DNA of 64,000 nt. Origin: Ctena decussata (taxonomy: Eukaryota > Mollusca > Bivalvia > Lucinida > Lucinidae). The translations under genes and the position numbers were made by a program. The stretch covers positions 52,367,087 through 52,431,086 of the forward strand of contig OZ022508.1 in the NCBI GenBank assembly GCA_963989385.1, written 5' to 3'. A model generated the notes under the pieces. The model did not search any database, was not told the origin of the DNA, and saw nothing but the letters and a program-made list of their open reading frames with translations. This document shows, one piece after another, positions 36,137 to 47,200 of this stretch. Positions within the stretch are counted from its first letter, which is position 1. Each line of letters starts with the position of its first letter.

Positions 36137-36647
36137 TAGATTCTATTTGTCCATTCCATTCCACTTCATAAAATAGCAGTTCAAAGTTTAAACTATACCG
36201 ATTAATTAGACCTCATAAATAACTTAACAACTGACATTGGCTACAAAACTCTGAAGTGTATCAACACCTGTTAATCGGGTCGCAACGCGAAAAAGTGGCT
36301 TAACGTCATGGTATCAATGGTTTAATAATATTGTAGAGTCACCCAACCTGTGCAAACCACCACAAAATTATTACGAAAGAATGGAGAGTATGGTCACATA
36401 GTGTAACCCGTGCTAATCTGAATCTTCTAAGTTCTAACAGGACGAATATCTATTTTTCTCACAAGGCCCCTTATTGATAAACCACGGTTTTGTCTGCAGT
36501 GTTGTACTCTTTTAGCAGACGATTTTTATAATCTGCGCGTTGAGAATGCGCAGTAGCCCGCGCAGAAAATATTATGTGTCGGATTTACTGGGTGCCTCAC
36601 CTATAAGCGTAGCCATTAGCGTAGGTTTAGGGGAGGTAACTACCACA

Positions 36648-36812
36648 CTACGGTACCTGTGTGTCGCTGAAATCTATGTAGCAAAAACAAAAGCCGTAAA
36701 AGAATTGAAATAATTTGAAGAATTACCATTTAAAGACCGCGGTACCTGTGTATCGCTGAAATCTATGTAGCAAAAACAATTGAAATAATTTGAAGAATTA
36801 CCATTTAAAGAA
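36648..36812 (+). repeat. Tandem duplication, ~80 bp x 2
   Basis: Two copies with 'cggtacctgtgt', 'gctgaaatctatgtagcaaa' and 'gaagaattaccatttaaag'; the first has a 10-bp insertion. Confidence 0.85.
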
Positions 36813-37019
36813 ACTGAGAAAACGTGTAAAATAATTACTCTGCCTTTATCTACTTGATAAATACCATGCATTATTTTATATACCTGGATCATGTCAGATC
36901 GATTTTTCCCGAATTCTAAAGATGGTGACCCTAGAGCTTTTAGTTTCGGGGTAGGTTACATTTTGTATACATTTAACTAGTCTTGTGGCTCGATGTTGCA
37001 CATTTTCAATTGTTGTTCC

Positions 37020-38030
37020 AATTCTCATAACGAGGTGCCTTTTTATACATGGGCGACCAGGTGCCCTTTTATATATGGGCGACCATACTGAAGAGGCATA
37101 TTCCAGATTCTTACAACAGATCTATATTTAAACAAATTTGATGTATAAACATGATAGCTTGGTCGTATAAGTTAGGCTGGCCAGATGTTTGACCTCAACA
37201 GAAAAATAAGTCACAGTGACCTATATTTCATTGTCCAGTGATTTTTACCTACAACACTATCCGATGTATAGACAGAATAGCTTGGGATAATGAGGCAGTA
37301 TGACCGATGTTTGGCCTCATCTACATCTACCAATTAAGTGCATGGCCAATATTGGCATAGTCGCACAGTAAACAACTTTAAGACATTCGTGCTGGGAGGT
37401 TCCTATGTACAGCTAAAATCAGTTAAAACATTGGCCTTAGAATAGAAGTAGATCACAGTGACCTATATTTCATGGTCCAGTGATTTGCATTGCATCTTCA
37501 AATCTATTTGATATATGAACATGATAGCTTGGGATAATGAGTCACTATGACATGAGGTTTGATCTCGAATAAAATAAGATCATAGTGACCTAAATTTCAA
37601 GGTTCATTAACTTTGCTGAGGAATGATTTATGTATGAACATAATATAGTATGATAATGAGTCAATATTACCCGATGTTTGACATCAAAATAAAAAAAAGG
37701 CCACAGTGACCTATAATTCATGGCCCAATGGTTTTGCCTCATATTTCTCAAACTATTTCATGAATTTGCCTTTTACTCGGGTAAATGGTTTTGGCTAAGC
37801 CTGTGAGTGACCTCATACTAATTGTTGGACAGTTTGACCTATATTTCATGGTTCAGTGATTTGGCCTCATATTTCTAACACTATTTCGTGGGTTTGCATT
37901 ATACTTAAGTTAACTGTTTGGTCTGACTCTGTGAGTGACCTCCTACTTATTGTAGGCCACTGTTATGTATATTTTATGGTCAAGTGACTTTAGGCAATAT
38001 CTCAAACACTAATTCGTGGATTTAGGTATA
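37020..38030 (+). repeat. Degenerate tandem array, 'gacctatatttcatggtc' units
   Basis: At least six diverged ~120-250 bp units with 'cctatatttcatgg', 'cagtgattt' and 'ctcaaacactatttc', resuming at 39085-39230 beyond a Penelope-like insertion. This is the kind of tandem core found in pearl-like elements. Confidence 0.65.
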
Positions 38031-38054
38031 AATAAAACAATAAAATAAAATAAA

Positions 38055-39085
38055 TAAAATAATCGGTAAAAACAACTTTCCTTATCATTTTAAGATAATA
38101 ATTCGATATAAAAAGATTGGTTATAATATGGATGTTTTGTGACAAACTGTATGCTTGGTTGTCATGGTTAACAGCTTTGCCTCTTCGATTCCACGACGGT
38201 GGCTCGGGCCTCAGACTTTATGAAGGCGCTAACCTAAACCTAACTTAATAGTAACACAGACGGCTGGCGCCTGATACCCGTTCCGGGACATCTTAGATCG
38301 GGCCCAACTAGGTTTAACTATTAGGTTTCTTCTGCTCCAGAATTTCAGTGTTGCTATTTCTGAGAGTCCTCATGGTTTTGATTTTGGTTTTCTATGTTCC
38401 TGAGGGCTGCACTTGTGGGTTGGGGATCTTACACGTGGACTGAGCAGCTTGGTGTCTGGTGAGCCAGGGCGGGAGTCCCCAGGGGCTTGACCGCGGGCCA
38501 GTTGAGCCCCCAGTGGCTTTATTGCCGGCCGTCTCAGGGCGGCGCTTCTGTTTTGGTTCTTCTTGGTTGTTTCATGTGTTTTTTGTTGCTTTTGATGTTT
38601 TGATTTATGGTTTGTTATGTTAAATATCGAAAATAGGTAAAGTGATGTTTAGTTTTTTTGCGTGTAATTTGTTTTTATTGTCAGGGTTGGTGCTTTTGTG
38701 GGGCTGTTGTGTGGGCGATGGTTGTGTTTCTTGGGCTGAACAGCTGAGTAACTGATGAGCCGGGACGGGGCATGGGACGAGGGTTGGTCACCCACAGGTC
38801 GGTTGCCCCCCCCCCCCCCCCTCCCCCATGGTTTCGTTGCTGGCCGTTAAGACGGCAGTTTTGCTTCTTCTTGCTTGTTTTATGTGTTGTTGGTTGCTAT
38901 GTCTGTCATTGATGTATTGTTTGTGATGTTCAGACTAGCCCATTGACCACCTAATTGGGAAATGGCTGTTCACATGGCTGCTGCTGGGTTTGTCTTTGGT
39001 GGTGACTAATTTTGTGTTGTTTCTTTCCCATATGGTTTCTTGGGTCAGATCTTGGATTGAATTGTGTCAGTTCCTGAGATTTTTC
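38055..39085 (+). mobile_element. Penelope-like element 3' end, copy 1
   Basis: 38065-38230 keeps the broken end of the RT protein ('IIIRYKKIGYNMDVL', 'QTVCLVV', then 'GLGPQ'-like), followed by a long G/T-rich 3'UTR. It splits a tandem array that continues at about 39085. A polyC run (about 38807-38821) lies inside. Confidence 0.55.
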
Positions 39086-39555
39086 TTCCTTACTTTTGCA
39101 TTATACTTGGGTTAAAGGTTTTTGTTGACACTGTGGGTGACCTCATACTTATTGTAGGTCAGTGTGACCTATATTTCATGGTCAGTAATTTGAGCCAATA
39201 TCTCTAACACTATTTCATTGACTTTGAAATGCGGTTCAACCTCCAGTCCAGTTTGGTGATCAAATAAGGATTGGTGTGCATAAGAGTCATATAACTGACA
39301 GAATCTAGAGGAAACGTGTTTTGGACAATTGACAAATCGCTCATCGAAATACGATTTCCTTTTCTGGCTACCCGCTTAGCAATACGCAATATAAACGAAA
39401 GAGGGGTAGTGGATTGGGCTAAAACCTAAGGTGGCTTGGTTGGTACAAACCTGGACACCATGATGTCTTTCGTGGGCCGGATTTCTCGGCACATGTAGGC
39501 CAGGACCACTTCCGTCACCCCAACTCCCACGCCTACACACACACATACTCCCACC

Positions 39556-42500
39556 ATGCTTTTTTCTCCAACGCATGCCTATATTGCAGAGGCTATCATG
39601 TTTGACCAGACAAAGTTTCAGATAGATAGTGCAAACTTCTCTTACAGCAAGACTCTAAAGCTATTTCGACTAACACTGGATGAGCAACTGGACTTCACGG
39701 AACACATTTCCAGAACCGATGCTAAGGCTACGAGAGCCCCTAATGTGATTCATGGGGTCAAGGGCTTATCTGGTCTGGGAACCAAAAAGGCTAGTAGAGC
39801 TATATATTCCACCCTTGTGAGATCAATGCTCGAGTATGGGAGTACAGTTTGGCAAGCGGCAAAGCGTGCGGACTTAGCCCCATTGCATAAACTATAGACG
39901 AAAGCATTGTGTCTATGCTAGGATCTTCCCAACACAGCAGGAACAGAAGCATTAGAAGTGGTGACCAACATAACGCCACTGGATAGTCGGTTTGCTGAAA
40001 TAGCTGTCAGAGACATGGCTAAGATTATGGCCAAGAAACCAGATGAGCCGATCAAACAGCTATAGAACCAGTATTCTGAGGAAGAAGTGAACACACACGA
40101 ATGGGCAAGGCAGTAAGCCAAGCTGATGAGGTGCACAGAGACACAGGAACGAATTTCAGAATAGTGCAACAAGAGCCACTTGGTAAGGATTGTACCCAAC
40201 CTTCTTATTGGAGTACACTTGACTCAAAGTCAAGGTCATTTCTTTTGGACAATATTTATATTAGATTTGGCTCTAAATTATAGACAAATTGTGGGTATTA
40301 TTATGGGCACTAATAGTGCCCCTCTTGTAGCTGATCTGTTTTTGTTCTGTTATGAGAGAGACTTCATGCTGTCTCTTTCAGAGAACACCCAATCTGAAGT
40401 TAACTAAGTTCTTTTTAGATTCTATCGACGGCATTTCGACTTTGTGTCTAAATATAATGTCGGATTGAAAACACTTCTTCTGCCCTGAATTTTATGGCGA
40501 CTTAGTGTATAAATTTAGAAAAAGGGGAAGAAATTACTTTCCTTTATCATTTTAAGAAGATAATAATTCGATATAAAAAGATTGGTTATAATGTGGATGT
40601 TTTGTGACAAACTGCATGCTTGGTGGTTAACCCAGTTGATAACAGCTTTGCCTACCTCTTCGATTGCAGGACGGTGGGTCGGGCCTCAGACCTCATGAAG
40701 GCACCAACCTAAACCTAACTTAATAATAACACAGACGGCTGGCGATTGACACCCGTTCCGGGACGTCTTGGGTCGGGTCACCCTTGGGGTAACTGGTAGG
40801 TTTCTTCTTCTCCGGAATTTCAGTGTTGCTATTTCTGTGATGAGTCCTCATGTTTGTTTTGGTATAGGTTTGTTTTGTAACGGCAAGCCCTGACATTAAA
40901 CCAAAATGAAAAAGGAGAAATAGATGTTTATTGTTTTTCGTATTATTTGTTCTTATTGTCAGGGTTGGTGGTTTTCGTAAGTCTGTTGTGTTGGCGACTA
41001 TTGTTTTTGTTGAGTAGAACAACTAAATATCTGATGAACCGAGGCAGAACAAAGGGCGAGGGTTGGTCGACCACAAACCGGCTGGTTTAAACAATATTTA
41101 TTCAAGGAAATAACATGCATGTTACAAAATATACACAGTTTGAAATTGAGAATCTGAACGAAAGCTATGAGCTTATAAAGTCCATCTCCTCCTGTCACAA
41201 ACAGGTTAAGCCCCCCCCCCCCCCCCCCCCCAACCCACCGCCCCACTTCCCCAGTAAATTCATTACTGGCCGCCCCAAGGCGGCAGTTCTGTTTTTGGTT
41301 CTGCTTGGTTGTTCTATGTGTTGTTTGTGTTGTTTGTTGCTGTGTCTGGTATTGATATATTGTTTGTTATGTTAAGGCTAGTCCGTTGACCACCTACATG
41401 AGAAATGGCTGTTCACATGGCTGCCGCTGGCGATTCTTTTCGTGGTAACTAATATTGTATTGTCTCTTCCCCCATGGTGTCTTGGGTGGGATCTGGGATT
41501 GATTGTGTCAGTTCCTGAGAGTTTTCCTACTTAGATCAGGAAGAGCAAGGAAGGCAGGTCATAGAGAGCTTAATGGTAGAAGTATCAGCTCAAAGCATCA
41601 TGACTTTCACCGATGGCTCTTGTCAAGGCAATTCTGGACCGTGTGGAGCTGGGCAGCCATTATTATCCCTAGCGTGGAACCAGTACACTTGCGAAAGCCT
41701 GTCTCTGTACACAGATCTAATCTGCTTGTAGAGATGGTAGCAGTCCTGTCAGTTCTGGAACATGTTGTTACCAGAATCTTAACAGGACTTTACAAGAATC
41801 TCCGAGTATTCAGTGACAGTCAGTCAACAGCGGGCATTCTTACGCTGAATCGGGGCAACAAGAGCTACATACAGTTGAACACGCACATATTAAGCGGAGA
41901 ATGAGAGAGCTATTTCAAAAATAGGAGACGATTTTTAGGGGACGATGTTTACTCATAGGAGACGATGTTTATAAGCTAATTATCGTTTCCAGGCCCTGCA
42001 GAAATCCTGGAAAATGAATCGAACTTGCAGACAAAATGGCAAAGGAAGCTAACACTGAAGCAGCATCACTGCCCAAGGATACCAGAATGGTGACCATGCA
42101 AGATCTAAGCCAGTCTGCCAGGAAATTTGCAGTGAGTAAATGGCAGAAAAGGTGGGAAATCACGGAAACAGGTAGAACTCTCTTCCAGTTCAAACCATCG
42201 ATAGAAGAGAAGAGCTTGATCAACTTACCTTCTACCAGAGGGTTCAAAGCTTTACCCACCTCAGGACTGTATATTCAGCCTTGAACGAATACCAACATAA
42301 GGTGGGCACTGCCAAGTGAGTGTGAGTGTGGAGAAGGGGAGACTACAACACATTATCTTCTGCATTGCCCCCCCTGCCCTCCATGATAGTGCAAGGATAA
42401 GGCTGTATAGAGCTTGGAATCATGAACCTTGGTTCTGAGATACTGCTGGGATATACCACTATCCCCACTGGAGAGAAATCATATTTGAGCACCTGAATGA

Positions 42501-42600
42501 GTTTGTTTCAGAAACAGGAAGATTTGACAACAGAAAGAGTACAGGAAAAATTGTGCCTCACAAGTCCGCTAGCCACTATCTCTGTACTTTTAAAATAAAG
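39556..42600 (+). pseudogene. I/Nimb-type LINE relic with RNase H and C-terminal zinc motif
   Basis: 39556-39897 encodes the end of RT (LDEQLDFTEHISR, ARAIYSTLVRSMLEYGSTVW). After an inserted Penelope-like piece, 41597-41650 encodes an RNase H start (FTDGSCQGNSGPCGAG) and 41790-41900 the SDSQSTAGIL block. 42036-42284 continues, then CECGEGETTTHYLLHCP at ~42314-42370 is the Cys/His motif ending such ORFs. Several frameshifts. RNase H plus CCHC after RT points to the I superclade. Confidence 0.75.
40196..41520 (+). mobile_element. Penelope-like element 3' part, copy 2 (internally deleted)
   Basis: Encodes 'IIMGTNSAPLVADLFLFCYE' (RT motif, 40297-40360), then jumps to 'YRRHFDFVSKYNVGLKTLL' (about 40420-40480) and ends with 'RYKKIGYNVDVL' and 'TACLVVNP'. 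The intervening palm/thumb segment is missing and frames are broken. The 3'UTR follows to about 41520, with a C run at 41211-41231. It interrupts the I-type LINE. Confidence 0.6.
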
Positions 42601-42729
42601 GCTTACAGGAGAGAATAGTTACAACTTAGTTGGAAAAATACATGCATTTAAGGCATCCAGTGACGTATGTCCTTGATAGCGGAAATTATTCCAGTTTTTG
42701 CATCTTTTCATGAGGGCAGGGTTGTACCG

Positions 42730-43371
42730 GTACTCGGACAAAACGGACCATGGACAAAACGGACCAGACAAAACGGACCACGGTTAGGACAAAACGGACC
42801 ACGTTTCAGGACAAAACGGACCACGTCTCAGGAACAGACGGGCCTGGCCAGAAGACAAACCAGACCATTAATTAGTGTAAATTAAAAGATTAAGGAGTAT
42901 ATAATTACCCAAGACAATGTTAAATGGTCACAATTATTTGACTACTGTTCATGATCTTAACTATCTTTGGTTGTCGCAACTATCTAATGAATTTAATGGT
43001 AAGATTTTTTTTTTTATCTTTTAAGCATGCGATTTTCTTTATTAGTGTTGCAACTAAAATAAAACATTAACTTCTGTTTTTCTACCGAATTATGATATTT
43101 CTCTCATCAATGGAGGCGACACTTGTCTTTTCAACCACAATGGAGACATAATTCGTTGTAAATATTTTACATGTCGCTGGCCGGGTTTGAACCCTCACGG
43201 ATGCGAATACCCTCCGCATCCGTGAGGGTTCAAACCCGGCCAGCGACATGTAAAATAAAACATGTTTTCTCAAGGTTAACGGAAGGTCTGAACGTGGTCC
43301 GTTTTGTCCTGAACGTGGTCCGTTTTGTCCCAAGCGTGGTCCGTTATGTCCATGGTCCGTTATATGTCCTT
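42730..43371. mobile_element. Fold-back-like element B with tandem 'ggacaaaacggaccacg' arms
   Basis: Left arm 42732-42850 and inverted right arm 43290-43371 carry the same motif as 24663-25274. Its terminal 'gtactcggacaaaacgg' matches the other end of element A. The centre differs from A and holds a 93-bp hairpin. Confidence 0.8.
43164..43256. repeat. Near-perfect hairpin, 42-bp arms
   Basis: Arms begin attttacatgtcgctggcc and are exact inverses around a 9-base loop. Each arm contains gggtttgaaccc, which resembles a tRNA T-arm/B box. Confidence 0.9.
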
Positions 43372-43785
43372 GGCCCACTTCGAATCGAACTAAAGTACCT
43401 ACCATAGTAGAATTTTTGGGCATGCGCACTCGCATTACCAATCGAACGCCAAAAGTTACTATAATAGTAGATTGTCATGGAAACGACAATAAATACTGTG
43501 CACCCATTGCCTTTTCCGTGCATGTAGTCTTTGAAAATGATAATCTATAGATTAAATGATCATATATGACCTAAAATAATTGTATGAACAAATATACACT
43601 TGTTGTACACCTACAAATAGCTAGAGTCTTTAACGGCCGCCATCTTGCTACTACAGTAACGGTGGTTCAGACCTCGGTTGATCTTTGGTAAGTTCATGAC
43701 GTCATTTTAGTAGCTACCATCGCACTTTGATTGGAACTTTAGTAAGTATAGTAGCTACTATAGTTCGATTCGAAGTGGGCCCCTA
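43372..43785. mobile_element. MITE with ~28-bp TIRs, adjoining element B
   Basis: Left 'ggcccacttcgaatcgaact' and right inverse 'agttcgattcgaagtgggcc' are inverted ends of a ~410-bp non-coding element directly abutting the fold-back arm. The target duplication is unclear. Confidence 0.72.
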
Positions 43786-44164
43786 ATTCGTTGTACCTAC
43801 CAAGCCGCTGGCAAGGCTATTCGGTGTTTATGAGAACCTAAATAACGACTTACGTGTTCGGCTGGAACACTCTATATCATAACAGATACGACAATATTTT
43901 GGCATCTGAAAGGCCTTTGAAAATTCTGAGAACACAAGTTTTGTTGTTTATTCAAATTTGTATAACACTGACAGACAGATTTTTTTCATCTCATTTTTTC
44001 GCTTTTTTAATTATTTACTTCTCCCTGCAAGGAAGCTGGAGCAGACCAACCGAACTCGCTCATGTCGCACTGCCGTAAACTGATTGACGATGAAATTCAG
44101 CGGGAATGAGTTTACCTGAAAAACCTTAGAATATAGTAATAGCTGACGTTTGACGCATTGCAGG

Positions 44165-44248
44165 ATGTCTGCAGAAGATGAAAATGGTATTCCGGCTGAC
44201 TTCTTCAAAGATGTTACCTTCTACATTGTAGGAGATATAGCAGAGGAG
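44165..44248 (+). CDS. PAXIP1: PAXIP1 coding exon 1 (start codon)
   Basis: Encodes [17 protein letters not shown] and then the first strand of BRCT1 (28 codons, phase 0), with donor GAG|gtgaga. The start is the first ATG and places the BRCT as close to the N-terminus as in vertebrate PTIP. A good 3' splice site (gacgcattgcag) lies one base before the ATG, so a separate upstream 5'UTR exon is possible. Confidence 0.88.
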
Positions 44249-47200
44249 GTGAGAAATCGATATTGTTGTATGGAGATTTAGGTGGGCGGGGTAGGTTTAA
44301 GGTGGGATATACGTAAAGGAGTGCGCCATGAATAACGTGCGTTGCAAAAGACGGAATGTCACTGTAATTCACTCAAGTTTGCGTAATTTATAACTAAGCG
44401 GCCTACTCTGATGTTCAGTGTGTTGCAGTTAAAAATTCTTAGAAAACTCTAAATTGTGGTTCTAGTTATCAGAGCCCAACAACTATTGTCAAGGTTTTTT
44501 TTTTCGTCAAGGTTAGTTATGCTCAATGACCCAGTTACCGGTGTTTACCAGTTACCGGGGATTTCTGAAGTATGCAAAATTTTGTTTACTACACCACGAT
44601 TTGCATACCAGAAGTTTTGGTTTTGAGCTGTCAAAATCTCCGGCTAACTGTCAGTCCTCTTTAACTCAGAAAATGAGCTACTTGAGGTTAAGTTTTATTC
44701 CATGTTAGCAAACTATTGTATAAGCATCCATATTTCATGAATAAATAAGAGTATAACACTTAAAACATAATATTTGACAAAAGATCTGATAAAATGCCGA
44801 TATTAGTATTGCAGGAAACAGTCAATGAAATAGCCCCAGTACTTCAACGGATATTTCAGCAGTCACTAGACTCTAGTGAAATACCGTCTGATTGGAAAAA
44901 GGCCAACATAGTACCAATTTTCAAAAAGGGAGACAGAACTAAACCCAGCAACTACCGCCCGGTTAGTCTTACTGCAGTGGTTTCTAAAATGCTTGAGCAT
45001 ATTGTTGTAGCCCAGATTATGGATCATCTAGATCAACAAAAAATACTACATGAAAATCAACACGGATTTAGAGCCCAGCGCTCATGTGAGAGCCAACTCT
45101 TACTCACAACTGATGACATCACCAAGAGTATAAATCAGGGTCAACAAGTAGATATCGGCATACTGGATTTTGCGAAAGCCTTCGATAAGGTATCGCATCA
45201 AAGGCTAGCCAGGAAAATGTCATATTATGGCATCAGGGATTCAACGCTTAACTGGGTCACTGAGTTCCTGCGTGGACGAAATCAACAGGTTGTCGTGGAT
45301 GGAGAAGCCTCTCACCCTGCCGAAGTTACTTCTGGAGTCCCGCAGGGCACAGTCCTCGGGCCGACACTGTTTTTGATATACATTAATGACATTGCTGAAA
45401 ATATAAATTCGACCATCCGGCTTTTCGCTGATGATTGTGTGGTTTACCGTCAAATTGAGTCTCTGCAAGATCACCTTATTCTACAAGAGGATCTTAACAA
45501 ATTGGTTGAATGGAGTGACATCTGGCAGATGGAATTTAACGTCGACAAATGTGTGGTTATGAATATTGGATCACTAAGAAGTAAATCTATTTTTGACTAT
45601 AAGATGAGAAATCAGACACTGGAAGTTGTGAAACATCACCCATATTTAGGAGTAGAACTGACAGATAACATGAAGTATAACCAGCATATAGATAGTATTA
45701 CGTCAAAGGCTTCAAGAGTTCTTGGCTTTGTTAAACGTAACTTAAAACACTGTCCAAAAGTAGTGAAAGAAAGAGCATATCAGACATTAGTACGTCCTAG
45801 ACTTGAATATACAGTACACGCAACGTGAAGACTTGATCGGACACGCTCTCGCGTGACCTTAAAATCGCGAGGAAGGGATTAAAATCCACGAGATTCTCTC
45901 GCAACTCTCACGCATTTCACACTAAACTTCCTCGCGTGTTTGAAAATCGCCACGTTCCACGCAAGAAAATTCCTCGCATCTCGCGTGAAATTCATAGAGT
46001 GGTGTATGCGAGAAACTTTCTCGCATCACGCGTGAAATTTTGTCCAGGTAGGTACATTTGTACATGTACAGTAAATGCAAGTTTCTATACAAGTACATAT
46101 ACCTTTACAGACAAGGCACATGATTCGCAATGCATTTTTTCGGCGCTGATAACGGTTCAATTAATACATTGTAAGCGTGCGTGAAAAACTTAATTGATCG
46201 CATCCTGTTTGACCGTACGGTATTTACATTTACGAATTAAGGATGGGTTGATAAACAATCATGATCAGCGTAATTTTGTTGCAGTTACGCGGCGAGTTAA
46301 TTAGGCCTATGTTTGAGAGAATATTGTTAATAGGTTAGTTAGTAGCAAACGGAGTTCTTTCAAATTCTAGAATGATGACACAGAAAAAAATTTCGCTCAG
46401 CCGATAATAGCCCAATCCATGTCAAAACAGTCACAAAGATCAAAGCGTTTCTGTCAGCTTTTGAACTCAAAGATATAGCCGCTAGTGGCACGTGCCTAAA
46501 GCTTTACTTATTAACCAATATAAACTTTCTGATGTAAGAGCTGTCAAGTTTCCATTAAAAGCGCACGCGACAACAATGACTTGATTAGCAAATGGGCTGT
46601 CTCAGCGGTGATTGACATCCACTTATCCACTCTCTGAAGTATGCAAATTTGTAAACCTGTTGGTTTGACGGCTAAAAAAAAAATACGTCACAGCTGCATC
46701 CTCGTAATCAGTTCATTCATGAAATATGGAAAATATGATTTTGCGTCGTGGATCAATAGTCAAAGTGTTTGGATTTTAAAAATGCATCAAATGAAGGAAA
46801 AATAAGAGGTGAGAAGTTTGTTTTTTATTCCGATCTCCGCGTGGCAAAATCGCATTATCTATATGAAAAACGAAACTGATTCTGCTGCGCGGAAAAATTC
46901 TCAAAGTATTCGGACAAATAAACATAAAATCTATATATGCACATTTAGAGGTGACTGAACGCATTCAGGGCCTTCGCCATAATAAAATGTGAAGACGGTA
47001 GCATTTGTTGAAATACGTAAACACAGCACGTTTGTAGGTCAGTCTCGTGCCTTGACATCAAAGGACGCCGCTCAGAGCACAAAATGGTGAAAGGAATCTT
47101 ATTCCATACGCTGATAGTAAATATTAGGATCAGCCTGCGCAGTATTAAATACAATGCGACAAACTGGTATGCTTTACGCGTCATAGCGTGAGCGGTTTAC

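Noticed and set aside
44100..44164. Core promoter of PAXIP1 directly before the ATG
   Set aside because: The sequence immediately before the ATG looks like a 3' splice site, so the transcription start may be in an upstream exon; no TATA or initiator could be assigned.
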